Below, one piece after another: positions 17,448 to 26,661 of a DNA stretch of 64,000 nt (the first letter of the stretch is position 1; the number at the start of each line of letters is the position of its first letter). The DNA lies in assembly GCA_900766195.1 (NCBI GenBank), contig CAAFUN010000045.1, positions 14,049 through 78,048 of the forward strand, given 5' to 3'. Made by a program: the position numbers and the translations under genes. Source of the DNA: an uncultured Bacteroides sp. (lineage in GTDB: Bacteria; Bacteroidota; Bacteroidia; Bacteroidales; Bacteroidaceae). Below the pieces are notes generated by a model. That model made no database searches and was not told where the DNA came from. It was given only the letters and a program-made list of their open reading frames with translations.

Positions 17448-18856
17448 TGATTGAAAAGAAAGTGGAACGAATGAATATAGAAAGTATCAGATCGGTTTAT
17501 TTTGTAGGAGCTGGAGGTATAGGCATGAGTGCTCTTATTCGTTATTTTTTATCAAAGGGTAAAATTGTAGCTGGTTATGACCGTACTCCAAGTGAATTGA
17601 CCGAACATTTAATAGCTGAAGGTGCACAGATTCATTTCAAGGAAGATGTTGCTCTTATTCCAGAAGAATGTAAAGATGCCAAGACGACACTTGTTGTATA
17701 CACCCCGGCTGTACCTCAGGAACATGAAGAACTGGTGTACTTCCGGACTAATGGATTTGAAATACAGAAGCGTGCCCAAGTATTGGGAACCATTACACGT
17801 AGCAGTAAAGGATTGTGCGTGGCAGGTACACACGGTAAAACAACAACCAGTACGATGACTGCACATTTGTTTCATCAATCACATGTGGGTTGTACAGCAT
17901 TTCTTGGCGGTATTTCTAAAAATTACGGAACTAATCTGTTGCTTTCACCAACAAGCCCGTATACTGTGATTGAGGCAGATGAATTTGACCGTTCTTTCCA
18001 TTGGCTTTCGCCTTATATGAGTGTAATTACTTCTACAGATCCTGATCATCTTGATATCTATGGAACAAAAGAGGCTTATCTCGAGAGTTTCCGCCATTAT
18101 ACCACTCTTATTCAACCGGGTGGTGCATTGATTATTCATAAGGGATTAGAACTAAAACCGGATGTGCAGGCCGGTGTGAAAATATATACTTATTCACGTA
18201 CCGAAGGTGATTTCCATGCCGAAAATATACGTATAGGAAACGGAGAAATCTATATTGATTTTGTAGCTCCTGATGTTCGTATTACTGACATTAGGTTGGG
18301 TGTACCTGTTAGTATCAATATTGAAAATGGAATAGCTGCAATGGCACTTGCACATTTGAATGGTGTAACAGATGAGGAGATAAAACAAGGAATGGCTAGC
18401 TTTCTGGGAGTAGATCGCCGTTTTGATTTCAAAATAAAAAATGATAAGATCGTATTCTTAAGTGATTATGCTCATCATCCTGCCGAAATAAAAAAGAGTG
18501 TACAGTCCATTCGCGATCTATACCGTGATAGGAAGATCACTGCTGTTTTTCAGCCACACCTGTATACACGTACCCGTGACTTTTATAAAGATTTTGCAGA
18601 TAGTTTGTCTTTACTCGATGAAGTGATCTTAATGGATATTTATCCAGCTCGTGAAGAACCAATACCGGGAGTAACAAGCAAACTTATTTATGATAATTTG
18701 CGTCCAGGTATAGAAAAATGCATGTGTACGAAAGACGAACTATTGGATTTGCTTGCACACAAATCGCTAGATGTACTTATTACACTTGGAGCAGGGGATA
18801 TTGATAATTATGTGCCTGAAATAACGAAACTTCTTAATGACAGGTGCAATCGTTAG
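17447..18856 (+). CDS. murC: UDP-MurNAc:L-alanine ligase
   Basis: MurC attaches L-alanine to UDP-MurNAc, the first stem-peptide step. The 469-residue protein shows VYFVGAGGIGMSALIRY at the N-terminus, the P-loop AGTHGKTTTS near residue 125, EADEFDRSF, TSTDPDHLDIYG and VFQPHLYTRT. The ATG at 17447 overlaps the murG stop; an in-frame ATG at 17471 (MNIESIRSVYFVG) is a possible alternative and would match the usual family N-terminus better. MurB and Ddl are not in this cluster and must be encoded elsewhere. Confidence 0.96.
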   Translation: MIEKKVERMNIESIRSVYFVGAGGIGMSALIRYFLSKGKIVAGYDRTPSELTEHLIAEGAQIHFKEDVALIPEECKDAKTTLVVYTPAVPQEHEELVYFRTNGFEIQKRAQVLGTITRSSKGLCVAGTHGKTTTSTMTAHLFHQSHVGCTAFLGGISKNYGTNLLLSPTSPYTVIEADEFDRSFHWLSPYMSVITSTDPDHLDIYGTKEAYLESFRHYTTLIQPGGALIIHKGLELKPDVQAGVKIYTYSRTEGDFHAENIRIGNGEIYIDFVAPDVRITDIRLGVPVSINIENGIAAMALAHLNGVTDEEIKQGMASFLGVDRRFDFKIKNDKIVFLSDYAHHPAEIKKSVQSIRDLYRDRKITAVFQPHLYTRTRDFYKDFADSLSLLDEVILMDIYPAREEPIPGVTSKLIYDNLRPGIEKCMCTKDELLDLLAHKSLDVLITLGAGDIDNYVPEITKLLNDRCNR

Positions 18857-18891
18857 ATGATGAATATTGAATCTATAAAAAAACATCATAA

Positions 18892-19707
18892 ATGCTGAGA
18901 AGAATCTTACTATCCATTGTTTCTCTGCTTATAGTTATTTATTTGGCTATAGCGGTAACGGGGTTTAACCGGAAACCTAGCGGTCAGACCTGTCATGATA
19001 TGGAGTTGGTAGTTAAAGATACAGCTAATGCTGGTTTTATTACAAAGAAAGAGGTTAAGGAGCTGTTAGAGAAAAAAGGTCTCAATCCTGTCGGACAGTC
19101 AATGCAGAGGATACATGCTAAGGCTTTGGAGCGCGAATTGTCTAAACATCCTTTAATTGATCAGGTGGAATGTTATAAGACTCCTAGTGGAAAAATCATT
19201 ATTGAAGTGAGTCAACGTATCCCTATTCTTCGGGTCATGAGTTCTAATGGAGAAAACTACTATTTGGATAACAAGGGGACTGTAATGCCTCCCGATGCAA
19301 AGTGCATTGCTCATCTTGCTGTTGTGACCGGTAATGTAGAAAAGTCGTTTGTGATGAGGTATTTATATAAGTTTGGTGTATTTTTGCAACAGAATCCTTT
19401 TTGGAATGCACAGATTGAGCAAATCAATGTACTTCCGGATAAAAATATAGAGCTGGTTCCGCGGGTAGGAGATCATATTGTCTATTTGGGTAAAGTAGAT
19501 GATTTTGAATCTAAGCTTGAACGGGTCAAGACTTTTTATAAGGATGGATTAAACTTGGTTGGGTGGAACAAATATTCAACTATAAACGTTGAATTTGGAA
19601 ATCAAATCATTTGCACAAAATATGATGATGGGTTGACGAACAATACTCCTGTAGCTGTTGATACAGCTCCTAGAACATCTGTGCCAGATTCTCATGAAGT
19701 ACATTAG
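18892..19707 (+). CDS. ftsQ: Cell division protein FtsQ
   Basis: A bitopic membrane protein of 271 residues with a signal-anchor at about 5-22 and a periplasmic part. The segment after the anchor (NAGFITKKEVKELLEKKG through ISQRIPI-like strands, about 45-115) has the POTRA-type fold expected of FtsQ, and the FtsQ/DivIB beta domain follows. It would link FtsL and partners to the divisome. Identity rests on these features and on its place between murC and ftsA. Confidence 0.9.
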   Translation: MLRRILLSIVSLLIVIYLAIAVTGFNRKPSGQTCHDMELVVKDTANAGFITKKEVKELLEKKGLNPVGQSMQRIHAKALERELSKHPLIDQVECYKTPSGKIIIEVSQRIPILRVMSSNGENYYLDNKGTVMPPDAKCIAHLAVVTGNVEKSFVMRYLYKFGVFLQQNPFWNAQIEQINVLPDKNIELVPRVGDHIVYLGKVDDFESKLERVKTFYKDGLNLVGWNKYSTINVEFGNQIICTKYDDGLTNNTPVAVDTAPRTSVPDSHEVH

Positions 19708-19744
19708 ATTTGAATATTTTTGAAATTTATAAATTGAACAAGAT

Positions 19745-21187
19745 ATGGCAACAACAGATTTTATCGCTGCTATTGAACTGAGTTCTTCTAAAATTTCCGG
19801 TATAGCAGGAAAGAAGAACAGTGACGGAAGCATTCAGGTACTGGCCTGCGCACGCGAAGATGCCTCTTCTTTTATACGTAAAGGAGTTATTTACAATATT
19901 GATAAGACGGCACAAGCACTTACTTCCATCATCAATAAATTGGAAAGTCAGTTGGACAATTCTATAGCTAAAGTATATGTTGGTATAGGAGGTCAGTCGT
20001 TGCGTACGGTGAGAAATGCTGTCAGTCGTGAACAGAAAGAAGAAGGAATTATTTCGCAGGAACTTGTGGATGCTATCTCTGATGAAAATCTGGAAGTTCC
20101 ATTGATGGATATGCACGTACTTGATGTTGCTCCGCAAGAATATAGGATAGACAATAATTTCCATGTTGATCCGGTTGGCGTTGCAGGGAAGCATATTACC
20201 GGACATTTTCTAAATATTGTGGCTCGCTCTTCTCTCAAAAAGAATCTGGAGCATAGCTTTGAACAGGCAAAAATAGAAATAGCCGATCTGTTCATTGCTC
20301 CCATGGTATTGGCCAATGCTGTTTTGACTGAAAGTGAGAGACGTTCGGGCTGTGCATTAGTAGACTTTGGTGCCGATACGACTACTGTATCAGTTTACAA
20401 GAACAATATTTTGCGCTTCCTGGCTGTCATTCCTCTGGGAGGAAATAATATATCTCATGACATTGCTACCTTACAGATGGAAGAAAGTGAAGCCGAACAA
20501 TTGAAGATTAAATATGGTGATCTTTTGTTTGAAGATGATGAAAATGAGGCGCCCACAACATGTACTTTGGAAGATGGGCGTATAATAGAAATAAATGAGC
20601 TTAATAATATAATTGAAGCCCGTATTGAAGAGATTCTTGCTAATGTATGGAATCAATTGCAATTATCGGGTTATGAAGACAAGTTGTTATCCGGTATTGT
20701 CTTTACTGGAGGGGGATCAAATCTTAAAAACATAGAAGAAATTTTCCGGAAACGGAGTAAAATAGATAAAGTAAAGACTGTAAAATTTGTACATGATACG
20801 GTTTATGGATTTAACGACTTCCTTCAAAAGGATGGAAGATCAAATACTCTACTTGGACTATTGGCTACCGGCAGTGAGAATTGTTGCCTTTTAGAGACAA
20901 AACCTGTGAAACAGCAACCCGAAGCTCTTGAAGTGTATACAACTTATACTAAGTCGGTTGATATATTTAATGATGATGAGGCTTTGAAAGAACAAGAAGC
21001 TGCTGCTAGAGCGGCTAAAGCTCAGCGTGAAAAAGAGGAAAAAGAACGAAAAGAGCAAGAACGCAGAGAAAAAGAGAAAAGAGAGAAAGAGGAAAAGAGG
21101 AAAAAGAAAAAAGAAGGACCGGGATGGCTTGAAAAAACTTTTAATAAGCTTTCCAATGAGATTTTCTCTGATGATGATATGAAATAA
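19745..21187 (+). CDS. ftsA: Cell division protein FtsA
   Basis: FtsA is an actin-like ATPase that ties FtsZ filaments to the membrane. The 480-residue protein starts with the phosphate-1 motif FIAAIELSSSKISGIAG, contains the 1C subdomain, ALVDFGADTTTVSVY (phosphate 2) and GIVFTGGGSNLKNIEE (adenosine motif). After about residue 410 comes an extremely charged Lys/Glu/Arg-rich stretch likely to form a long single helix, and then a short amphipathic helix (GWLEKTFNKLSNEIF) that should be the membrane anchor. The linker is longer than in E. coli. Confidence 0.96.
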   Translation: MATTDFIAAIELSSSKISGIAGKKNSDGSIQVLACAREDASSFIRKGVIYNIDKTAQALTSIINKLESQLDNSIAKVYVGIGGQSLRTVRNAVSREQKEEGIISQELVDAISDENLEVPLMDMHVLDVAPQEYRIDNNFHVDPVGVAGKHITGHFLNIVARSSLKKNLEHSFEQAKIEIADLFIAPMVLANAVLTESERRSGCALVDFGADTTTVSVYKNNILRFLAVIPLGGNNISHDIATLQMEESEAEQLKIKYGDLLFEDDENEAPTTCTLEDGRIIEINELNNIIEARIEEILANVWNQLQLSGYEDKLLSGIVFTGGGSNLKNIEEIFRKRSKIDKVKTVKFVHDTVYGFNDFLQKDGRSNTLLGLLATGSENCCLLETKPVKQQPEALEVYTTYTKSVDIFNDDEALKEQEAAARAAKAQREKEEKERKEQERREKEKREKEEKRKKKKEGPGWLEKTFNKLSNEIFSDDDMK

Positions 21188-21205
21188 CTCTATTAAATAG
21201 AAACT

Positions 21206-22525
21206 ATGGACGATATAGTACAATTCGATTTCCCGACCGATTCACCAAAAATAATTAAAGTCATTGGTGTAGGTGGTGGTGGTGGTAATGCTGTAAACCA
21301 CATGTACCGGGAAGGCATACATGACGTAACGTTCGTACTCTGTAATACGGACAATCAGGCGTTGAAAGAATCTCCTGTCCCTGTAAAATTGCAGTTGGGA
21401 CGTTCCATTACAGAAGGACTAGGTGCAGGGAATCGTCCCGAGCGTGCTCGTGATGCTGCGGAAGAGAGCAGTGATGATATTAAAACCTTGCTCAATGATG
21501 GTACCAAGATGGTGTTCATTACAGCCGGTATGGGAGGAGGTACGGGTACAGGAGCAGCTCCGGTTATTGCACGCATTGCCAAAGAGATGGATATTTTGAC
21601 CGTGGGAATTGTTACTATACCTTTCATTTTTGAAGGCGAGAAGAAAATTATTCAAGCTCTCGATGGAGTGGAACGTATTGCTCAGCACGTCGATGCATTG
21701 TTGGTGATCAATAATGAACGTTTACGTGAAATCTATTCCGATCTTACCTTTATGAATGCATTCGGCAAGGCAGATGATACGTTATCTATTGCTGCAAAAA
21801 GTATTGCCGAGATCATTACCATGCGAGGGACAGTGAATTTGGACTTTGCAGATGTGAAAACAATATTGAAGGATGGCGGAGTAGCTATAATGAGTACCGG
21901 CTTTGGTGAAGGAGAAAATCGTGTCACAAAAGCTATTGATGATGCATTGCACTCTCCTCTGCTAAATAACAATGACATTTTTAATGCCAAGAAGGTTATG
22001 CTTAACGTTTCATTCTGTGAATCATCAGAGCTGATGATGGAAGAGATGAATGAGATCCATGAATTTATGAGCAAGTTCCGCGAAGGTGTAGAGGTTATTT
22101 GGGGAGTTGCTGTGGATTCTGCTTTAGAGGGAAAAGTTAAGATTACTGTTCTAGCTACGGGATTTGGAGTTGAAGATGTTCCTGGTATGGATAGTGTGCT
22201 TGAAAAGCGCAGCCAAGAGGAAGAAGAACTTCAGTTGTTGTTAGAAGAGGAAAAGGAAAAAAACAAAGAGCGTATCCGTAAAGCTTATGGTGAAAGTGCC
22301 AGCACTATTGGCAGTAAAAACATTCGTAAACGTAGGCACATTTACATTTTTAATCCGGAAGATCTTGATAATGCCGATATTATTGGAATGGTGGAAGATT
22401 CTCCAACTTATTCAAGAGATAAAAGCACCTTGGGCAATATTAAAAACAAAGCTGCTGATGATGAGCAACTGGCTACAGAAGAGGCGCAAAAGAGTGAGGA
22501 GCCTGGAGGCGTTATAACTTTTTAA
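21206..22525 (+). CDS. ftsZ: Cell division protein FtsZ
   Basis: FtsZ is the tubulin-like GTPase that forms the division ring. The 439-residue protein has GVGGGGGNAVNHM, the tubulin signature GGGTGTGAAP near 110-119, and the catalytic T7-loop region NLDFADVKTIL. The globular part ends near residue 325. A charged linker follows with an embedded basic patch (RKRRHIYIF) and the protein ends in GGVITF. It starts 18 bases after ftsA. Confidence 0.98.
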   Translation: MDDIVQFDFPTDSPKIIKVIGVGGGGGNAVNHMYREGIHDVTFVLCNTDNQALKESPVPVKLQLGRSITEGLGAGNRPERARDAAEESSDDIKTLLNDGTKMVFITAGMGGGTGTGAAPVIARIAKEMDILTVGIVTIPFIFEGEKKIIQALDGVERIAQHVDALLVINNERLREIYSDLTFMNAFGKADDTLSIAAKSIAEIITMRGTVNLDFADVKTILKDGGVAIMSTGFGEGENRVTKAIDDALHSPLLNNNDIFNAKKVMLNVSFCESSELMMEEMNEIHEFMSKFREGVEVIWGVAVDSALEGKVKITVLATGFGVEDVPGMDSVLEKRSQEEEELQLLLEEEKEKNKERIRKAYGESASTIGSKNIRKRRHIYIFNPEDLDNADIIGMVEDSPTYSRDKSTLGNIKNKAADDEQLATEEAQKSEEPGGVITF

Positions 22526-22558
22526 GACTGAAAGCTTTAAAAACATATATATAGTATT

Positions 22559-23008
22559 ATGGATTTATTTGATAGAGTCAGCGAAGACATTAAAACCGCA
22601 ATGAAAGCCAAAGATAAAGTGGCTCTTGAAACTTTAAGAAACATAAAGAAAGTATTTCTAGAAGCAAAAACAGCTCCTGGAGCCAATGATTCTCTATCTG
22701 ATGCAGATGCATTGAAGATTATGCAGAAATTGGTTAAGCAGGGTAAAGATGCAGCAGAGATATATATACAGCAGGGACGTCAGGATCTTGCTGATGAAGA
22801 ATTGGCTCAGGTTAAGGTCATTGAGATCTATCTTCCCAAGCAAATGAATGAAGAAGAACTTGTTGCAGCATTAAAAGCTATTATTGCTGAAACCGGGGCC
22901 AATGGAGCAAAAGATATGGGTAAAGTGATGGGCGTGGCTACTAAAAAGTTAGCTGGACTTGCAGAAGGACGCCTCATTTCTTCCAAAGTGAAAGAACTGT
23001 TGGGTTAA
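22559..23008 (+). CDS. YqeY/GatB-like domain protein
   Basis: A 149-residue protein of the YqeY family, related to the tRNA-binding tail domain of GatB. Marks include MKAKDKVALETLRNIKK near the N-terminus, IYLPKQMNEEEL in the middle, and ANGAKDMGKVMGVATKKLAGLAEG near the end. The molecular role in bacteria is not settled; a link to tRNA-dependent amidation has been proposed by homology only. It is the last gene of the dcw run, 33 bases after ftsZ, and precedes a strong hairpin. Confidence 0.93.
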   Translation: MDLFDRVSEDIKTAMKAKDKVALETLRNIKKVFLEAKTAPGANDSLSDADALKIMQKLVKQGKDAAEIYIQQGRQDLADEELAQVKVIEIYLPKQMNEEELVAALKAIIAETGANGAKDMGKVMGVATKKLAGLAEGRLISSKVKELLG

Positions 23009-23028
23009 CCACTGGTTTTTTCTGATTT

Positions 23029-23106
23029 AAGTGATAAGAAAGTCTGATAGCGAGGAATTTTCTTAGTTATAAAGCTTTATATCAGATTTTCTTATCACTT
23101 TTCCTT
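23029..23106 (+). terminator. Strong hairpin terminating the dcw cluster
   Basis: Bases 23029-23049 pair with 23080-23100 over 21 positions with a single G-U pair, closing a 30-base loop. A short T-rich stretch follows. It lies 20 bases after the yqeY-like stop. Confidence 0.75.
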
Positions 23107-23202
23107 ATATCTTTTGCTTTGTCCTGTAGAAGGGGACTTTTTATCTTTCTTTTTTGTAAGGGTGTTATATTGAATTAATATAACTCCAGAACAACACGAC
23201 GT

Positions 23203-24468
23203 ATGGTAGACACATTCTCAAAAATGTGCAGATTGAAAATAATTATCAGGCTGATATTTTTCTTATGCACTACCGCCTATGCCCAAGAGAAGAGTTCTGA
23301 TAGTGTCTTGGCAAATAAGCCGGATACATTTTTTTTCTCGAAATACTATATCCATCAATTTGGAGTAGAATTTCGTCCGGGATATGTTTTCCAAACAAAC
23401 TCATTTCTTAGAGGCGATAATTGGCGTGGAAAGTCAATATGGAGCACCTTTTCCATACATCTGAAATACTCTTTTAAACTACGCCCATCCAGTTGTGAAG
23501 ATTATGTTTATAATGGGGCGTATCAAGGAATAGGTATTGCCCGTTATAGTTTTGGAGATAAGGCAGAACTGGGTACACCTACTGTTTTTTATCTATTTCA
23601 GGGTGCGCGCATTGCACAATTCTCTCCACGTCTATCTCTCAATTACGAGTGGAACTTCGGGATATCTACGGGATGGCATCCGTACGATTTTTATCTGAAT
23701 CCTACCAATAAGATTATAGGTTCCAAGGCAAATGCTTATCTAAATGTGAATTTTTATTTGAGTTGGGCGTTTTGCAGAGAATTGGATCTAGTTTCCGGTT
23801 TTACATTGAGTCACTTTTCAAACGGTAATACTAAATTTCCCAATGCTGGGCTGAATACTGTTGATGCAAAGGTTGGTCTAGTTTATAATTTTAATCGTGA
23901 AAGCATTCCTAAAAGAAAGACAGTTTACCCATATTTATCCATTCCAAGATTTCCGAAGCATATCAGTTATGATCTAACACTTTTTGGCTCGTGGCGTCGT
24001 AAAGGGGTTTATCTTAATGAAGATACACAAGTTGCATCTCCGGGCAGTTACTCCGTTTTTGGTTTTAACTTTGCGCCGATGTATAATTTAGGCTATAAGA
24101 TTAGAGTTGGTGGATCACTTGATGGAGTATACGATGGTAGTGCCAATGTATATGCTAACGACTTTATTAAGGGTACTGATCCGGAATTCTTAAAGCCAGC
24201 CTTCAATAGGCAGATTGCTTTGGGGCTTTCGGCGCGAGCTGAATATGTGATGCCTTATTTTACTGTTGGTGTTGGCGTTGGTGCTAATATGCTTCATAAA
24301 GGAGGGGATATGAAAGGCTCTTACCAGGTACTTGCTCTTAAAATAAAAATGACGCGCGATACTTATTTACATATAGGTTACAATCTGAAAGATTTTAAAA
24401 ACCCCAATTATTTGATGCTTGGATTGGGTTTCCGTTTCCATAATAAATATCCTAGACTCCATCGCTAA
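23203..24468 (+). CDS. PagL-like lipid A 3-O-deacylase / acyloxyacyl hydrolase
   Basis: A 421-residue protein with a signal peptide (cleavage expected after AYA at 27). The N-terminal half resembles PagL, an outer membrane barrel that removes the 3-O-linked acyl chain from lipid A. The core motif TLSHFSNG supplies the His204-x-Ser206 pair expected of the active site. PagL is about 170 residues; here another ~190 residues with alternating beta strands and a terminal aromatic (LGLGFRFH) follow, so the protein may be a larger barrel or have a second one. Deacylase activity is inferred from the motif. Confidence 0.75.
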   Translation: MVDTFSKMCRLKIIIRLIFFLCTTAYAQEKSSDSVLANKPDTFFFSKYYIHQFGVEFRPGYVFQTNSFLRGDNWRGKSIWSTFSIHLKYSFKLRPSSCEDYVYNGAYQGIGIARYSFGDKAELGTPTVFYLFQGARIAQFSPRLSLNYEWNFGISTGWHPYDFYLNPTNKIIGSKANAYLNVNFYLSWAFCRELDLVSGFTLSHFSNGNTKFPNAGLNTVDAKVGLVYNFNRESIPKRKTVYPYLSIPRFPKHISYDLTLFGSWRRKGVYLNEDTQVASPGSYSVFGFNFAPMYNLGYKIRVGGSLDGVYDGSANVYANDFIKGTDPEFLKPAFNRQIALGLSARAEYVMPYFTVGVGVGANMLHKGGDMKGSYQVLALKIKMTRDTYLHIGYNLKDFKNPNYLMLGLGFRFHNKYPRLHR

Positions 24469-24522
24469 ACTCTAACTTGATATTTTCATTCAGTGGAATT
24501 CATGTGATAAATAGGTATATAC

Positions 24523-24558
24523 ATAAAGTCCGCAATGGATTAACATTGCGGACTTTAT
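24523..24558. terminator. Hairpin between the PagL-like gene and tRNA-Leu
   Basis: A perfect 15-bp stem (24523-24537 with 24544-24558) with a six-base loop GATTAA lies between two convergent genes. A/T base pairs at its foot could act for either strand, although no long T-run follows. Confidence 0.65.
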
Positions 24559-24573
24559 GAGAAAATCTCTCTG

Positions 24574-24655
24574 TGCGGGTGATAGGACTCGAACCTACAC
24601 GCCTCGCGGCACCAGATCCTAAGTCTGGCGCGGCTACCAATTACGCCACACCCGC
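24574..24655 (-). tRNA. tRNA-Leu (anticodon UAG)
   Basis: The 82-base minus-strand gene folds as a class II tRNA. The acceptor GCGGGTG pairs with CACCCGC followed by discriminator A. The D loop includes TAATTGGTAG. The anticodon stem CCAGA/TCTGG holds loop CTTAGGA, giving UAG, which reads CUA and other CUN leucine codons. A long variable arm (TGCCGCGAGGCGT) marks the leucine class. The T loop is TTCGAGT. The CCA end is not encoded. Confidence 0.95.
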
Positions 24656-24678
24656 AGGATTTTTTCCGTTTGGTGGCG

Positions 24679-24710
24679 CAAAGATAGAAAGTTTTTTTGA
24701 ATCCGGCAAA
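24679..24710 (-). promoter_or_regulatory. tRNA-Leu promoter with both Bacteroides elements
   Basis: On the minus strand the -7 element is TATCTTTG (24679-24686) and a -33 TTTG is at 24707-24710, exactly 20 bases away. This is the most complete promoter match in the window. Confidence 0.8.
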
Positions 24711-24751
24711 TTAAGGGATGAATAAAGTTCATAAACTACCGTTTATATTTA

Positions 24752-25783
24752 TTATTGATTGATTTTTAGCAACTGACGTGCCTTCTCTATGATGGTGTCA
24801 ATTCCTTTGGCAGCTTGTAGTGAGTCCATATCAATCTTTACATCCGGTTCAATACCAAATTCTATCTGTTGTTTGTTGGCATCAAGGTGTGGGCTGGCAG
24901 AATAGCGCACACCCCAGCCATTAGGTAGCTCAGAAGAGAAAGGAAGTCCGGCACCACCCCCGGTTTTGTCACCTACAATAGTGACGTTGGGTAAATAACG
25001 CATGGTATTGACGAAATCATTCGTAGCACTATAGGAATGTCGATTAGTGAGGACAATAACTTTCTTTTGCCAGCGGATTCCGTTTGACGGTTCCAAATAG
25101 ATCGCTACCGGTTCGGAAAAATCACTGTGTCCTTTACCTGTTTTGTGTTGAATATATCCCGTCAGTACTTTTTTGTCCGTAAAACGCGCAGCAAGCTTTG
25201 ATCCATTGGTCAGGTTGCCACCACCATTGTTGCGCACATCAATAATAAGTCCGTTGCATGGTGCGAGGTAGGAGAGTATTTCGTCCAGATTGCCATCACC
25301 TATACCGGCAGAAAATTCCTCATAGTAGAGATATCCGATGTTATCTTCAAAAATAGTGTATTTAATGGCAGCTGCAATACGATATTTACGCCCGAGGTAT
25401 TTCTCAATAATACTCTCGTTGAAGTTGCGTGGATAATCCAAATACCAGTCCCAATAGCGCGCATTATTGGATGAAGAATATAAATTGACGTGTCCATCCT
25501 TTAGAGTGGCTAGCATGTTGCCAAGTACTTCAAACAGACCGTCATTGCCCATGTCTGGCTTGATCAGCGGTTTGTATGCATCATGTATGGAGTCCCAATT
25601 GATTTTCTTATAATCAAGAAAACAGTATCGCTCGTCAATGATTTTCCATAAAGCTTCAAAATTGCCTTGCGGAGAATTGTTGAATTCTTCTTCACGTATA
25701 CAGCTTCCCAAAAGAGGGATTAGAACCACAATTGTCAGGATCCCGAATAGTTTTATATGTTTTCTTATTGCTGATATCATCAT
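24752..25783 (-). CDS. S41-family peptidase lipoprotein
   Basis: A 343-residue lipoprotein (lipobox LLGSC, Cys28) with a C-terminal processing peptidase (tail-specific protease) core. VIVLTNRHSYSATNDF holds the expected nucleophile Ser252, and GDKTGGGAG (271-279) supplies the expected Lys273. A DVRNNGGGN segment (182-190) is also typical. There is no obvious PDZ domain. It should act on proteins or peptides in the periplasm or at the cell surface; the substrate is unknown. It is downstream of, and probably co-transcribed with, the outer membrane protein gene at 25791, seven bases away. Confidence 0.88.
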   Translation of the reverse strand: MMISAIRKHIKLFGILTIVVLIPLLGSCIREEEFNNSPQGNFEALWKIIDERYCFLDYKKINWDSIHDAYKPLIKPDMGNDGLFEVLGNMLATLKDGHVNLYSSSNNARYWDWYLDYPRNFNESIIEKYLGRKYRIAAAIKYTIFEDNIGYLYYEEFSAGIGDGNLDEILSYLAPCNGLIIDVRNNGGGNLTNGSKLAARFTDKKVLTGYIQHKTGKGHSDFSEPVAIYLEPSNGIRWQKKVIVLTNRHSYSATNDFVNTMRYLPNVTIVGDKTGGGAGLPFSSELPNGWGVRYSASPHLDANKQQIEFGIEPDVKIDMDSLQAAKGIDTIIEKARQLLKINQ

Positions 25784-25790
25784 TTGTCTT

Positions 25791-26654
25791 TCATTTTTTC
25801 TTTTTATTAGGACGAAGAAGATATACCTCTTTCACAAAACCGATCATGAAAGCATGAGAATAAATATGCGTGCGAAGTCCGTTTACTTTTGACTGTTGCG
25901 CATCCCACAAATAGGCAAAGCGCATTGTGGCTATCCCTATAGGAAAGTCGCAAGTCAGCATCTGGCGCAATGAAGGCTGATTGTGTATGGAAGTCATTTT
26001 CACTACACCACTGCTGTTTCCCAATGAAAATATTTCATAGTAAGATTGTCCGTAGTTGGGTGAAAACATGACTCCTACTACAGGCAAATTGACCTGATAA
26101 CGGAGAGTGATGGGATAATTTTTAATGTGCAGATTCCAGACAGCCATACCCGAAGCATCGAGGTTGACGTACGCTCGTGCTGATGCCGGATTATTTCCGT
26201 TCCGAAGATTGTAGATAAAACCACCATTTAGATCGGCTACTGCACCGGCAAGTAACTTGAAGTTGGAAGTGATGGGGAAATTATAATGGTAGCCGTAATT
26301 CCAGTTCACCAATCCCGAAAGCGTATTGTTGTTGTCCACCCGGTTGTGTGTGTAACTTACGTTGGCCTGAAAAAAGATCTGTCTGGATACATTTCCTTTC
26401 ATTATTCTGGTCATACGCATATTCTCATGCGAGAGCCGAAAGTCAATGCCGGTATATTCCTGTGGAGAGAGGTAGGTGTCATACACGTTGGCATAACCAA
26501 TACCGTATAATGTAGACCGGGTCACAAAACGTGTTCGTGCCGCAGAGTCTGCTCTCAATTCCTGAATGGCTTTATCTTCTACACTTTGCGCTTTCAGGCA
26601 GTTGCCCGAGAGAAGTAATACTATTGCTAATATGCTTATCTTATACCGTTTCAT
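25791..26654 (-). CDS. Probable outer membrane protein, DUF3316-like
   Basis: A 287-residue protein with a signal peptide ending near LKAQS (about residue 24). The rest is rich in aromatic and alternating beta segments (FRLSHENMRM, GYHYNFPI, SYYEIFSLGN), consistent with a small outer membrane barrel. It resembles the uncharacterised Bacteroidales family DUF3316 in length and in the TRSTLYGIGYANVYDTYLSP start of the mature part. The function is unknown. It lies between the topoisomerase gene (seven bases upstream) and the S41 protease gene, all in one direction. Confidence 0.6.
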   Translation of the reverse strand: MKRYKISILAIVLLLSGNCLKAQSVEDKAIQELRADSAARTRFVTRSTLYGIGYANVYDTYLSPQEYTGIDFRLSHENMRMTRIMKGNVSRQIFFQANVSYTHNRVDNNNTLSGLVNWNYGYHYNFPITSNFKLLAGAVADLNGGFIYNLRNGNNPASARAYVNLDASGMAVWNLHIKNYPITLRYQVNLPVVGVMFSPNYGQSYYEIFSLGNSSGVVKMTSIHNQPSLRQMLTCDFPIGIATMRFAYLWDAQQSKVNGLRTHIYSHAFMIGFVKEVYLLRPNKKKK

Positions 26655-26661
26655 TACTGAT

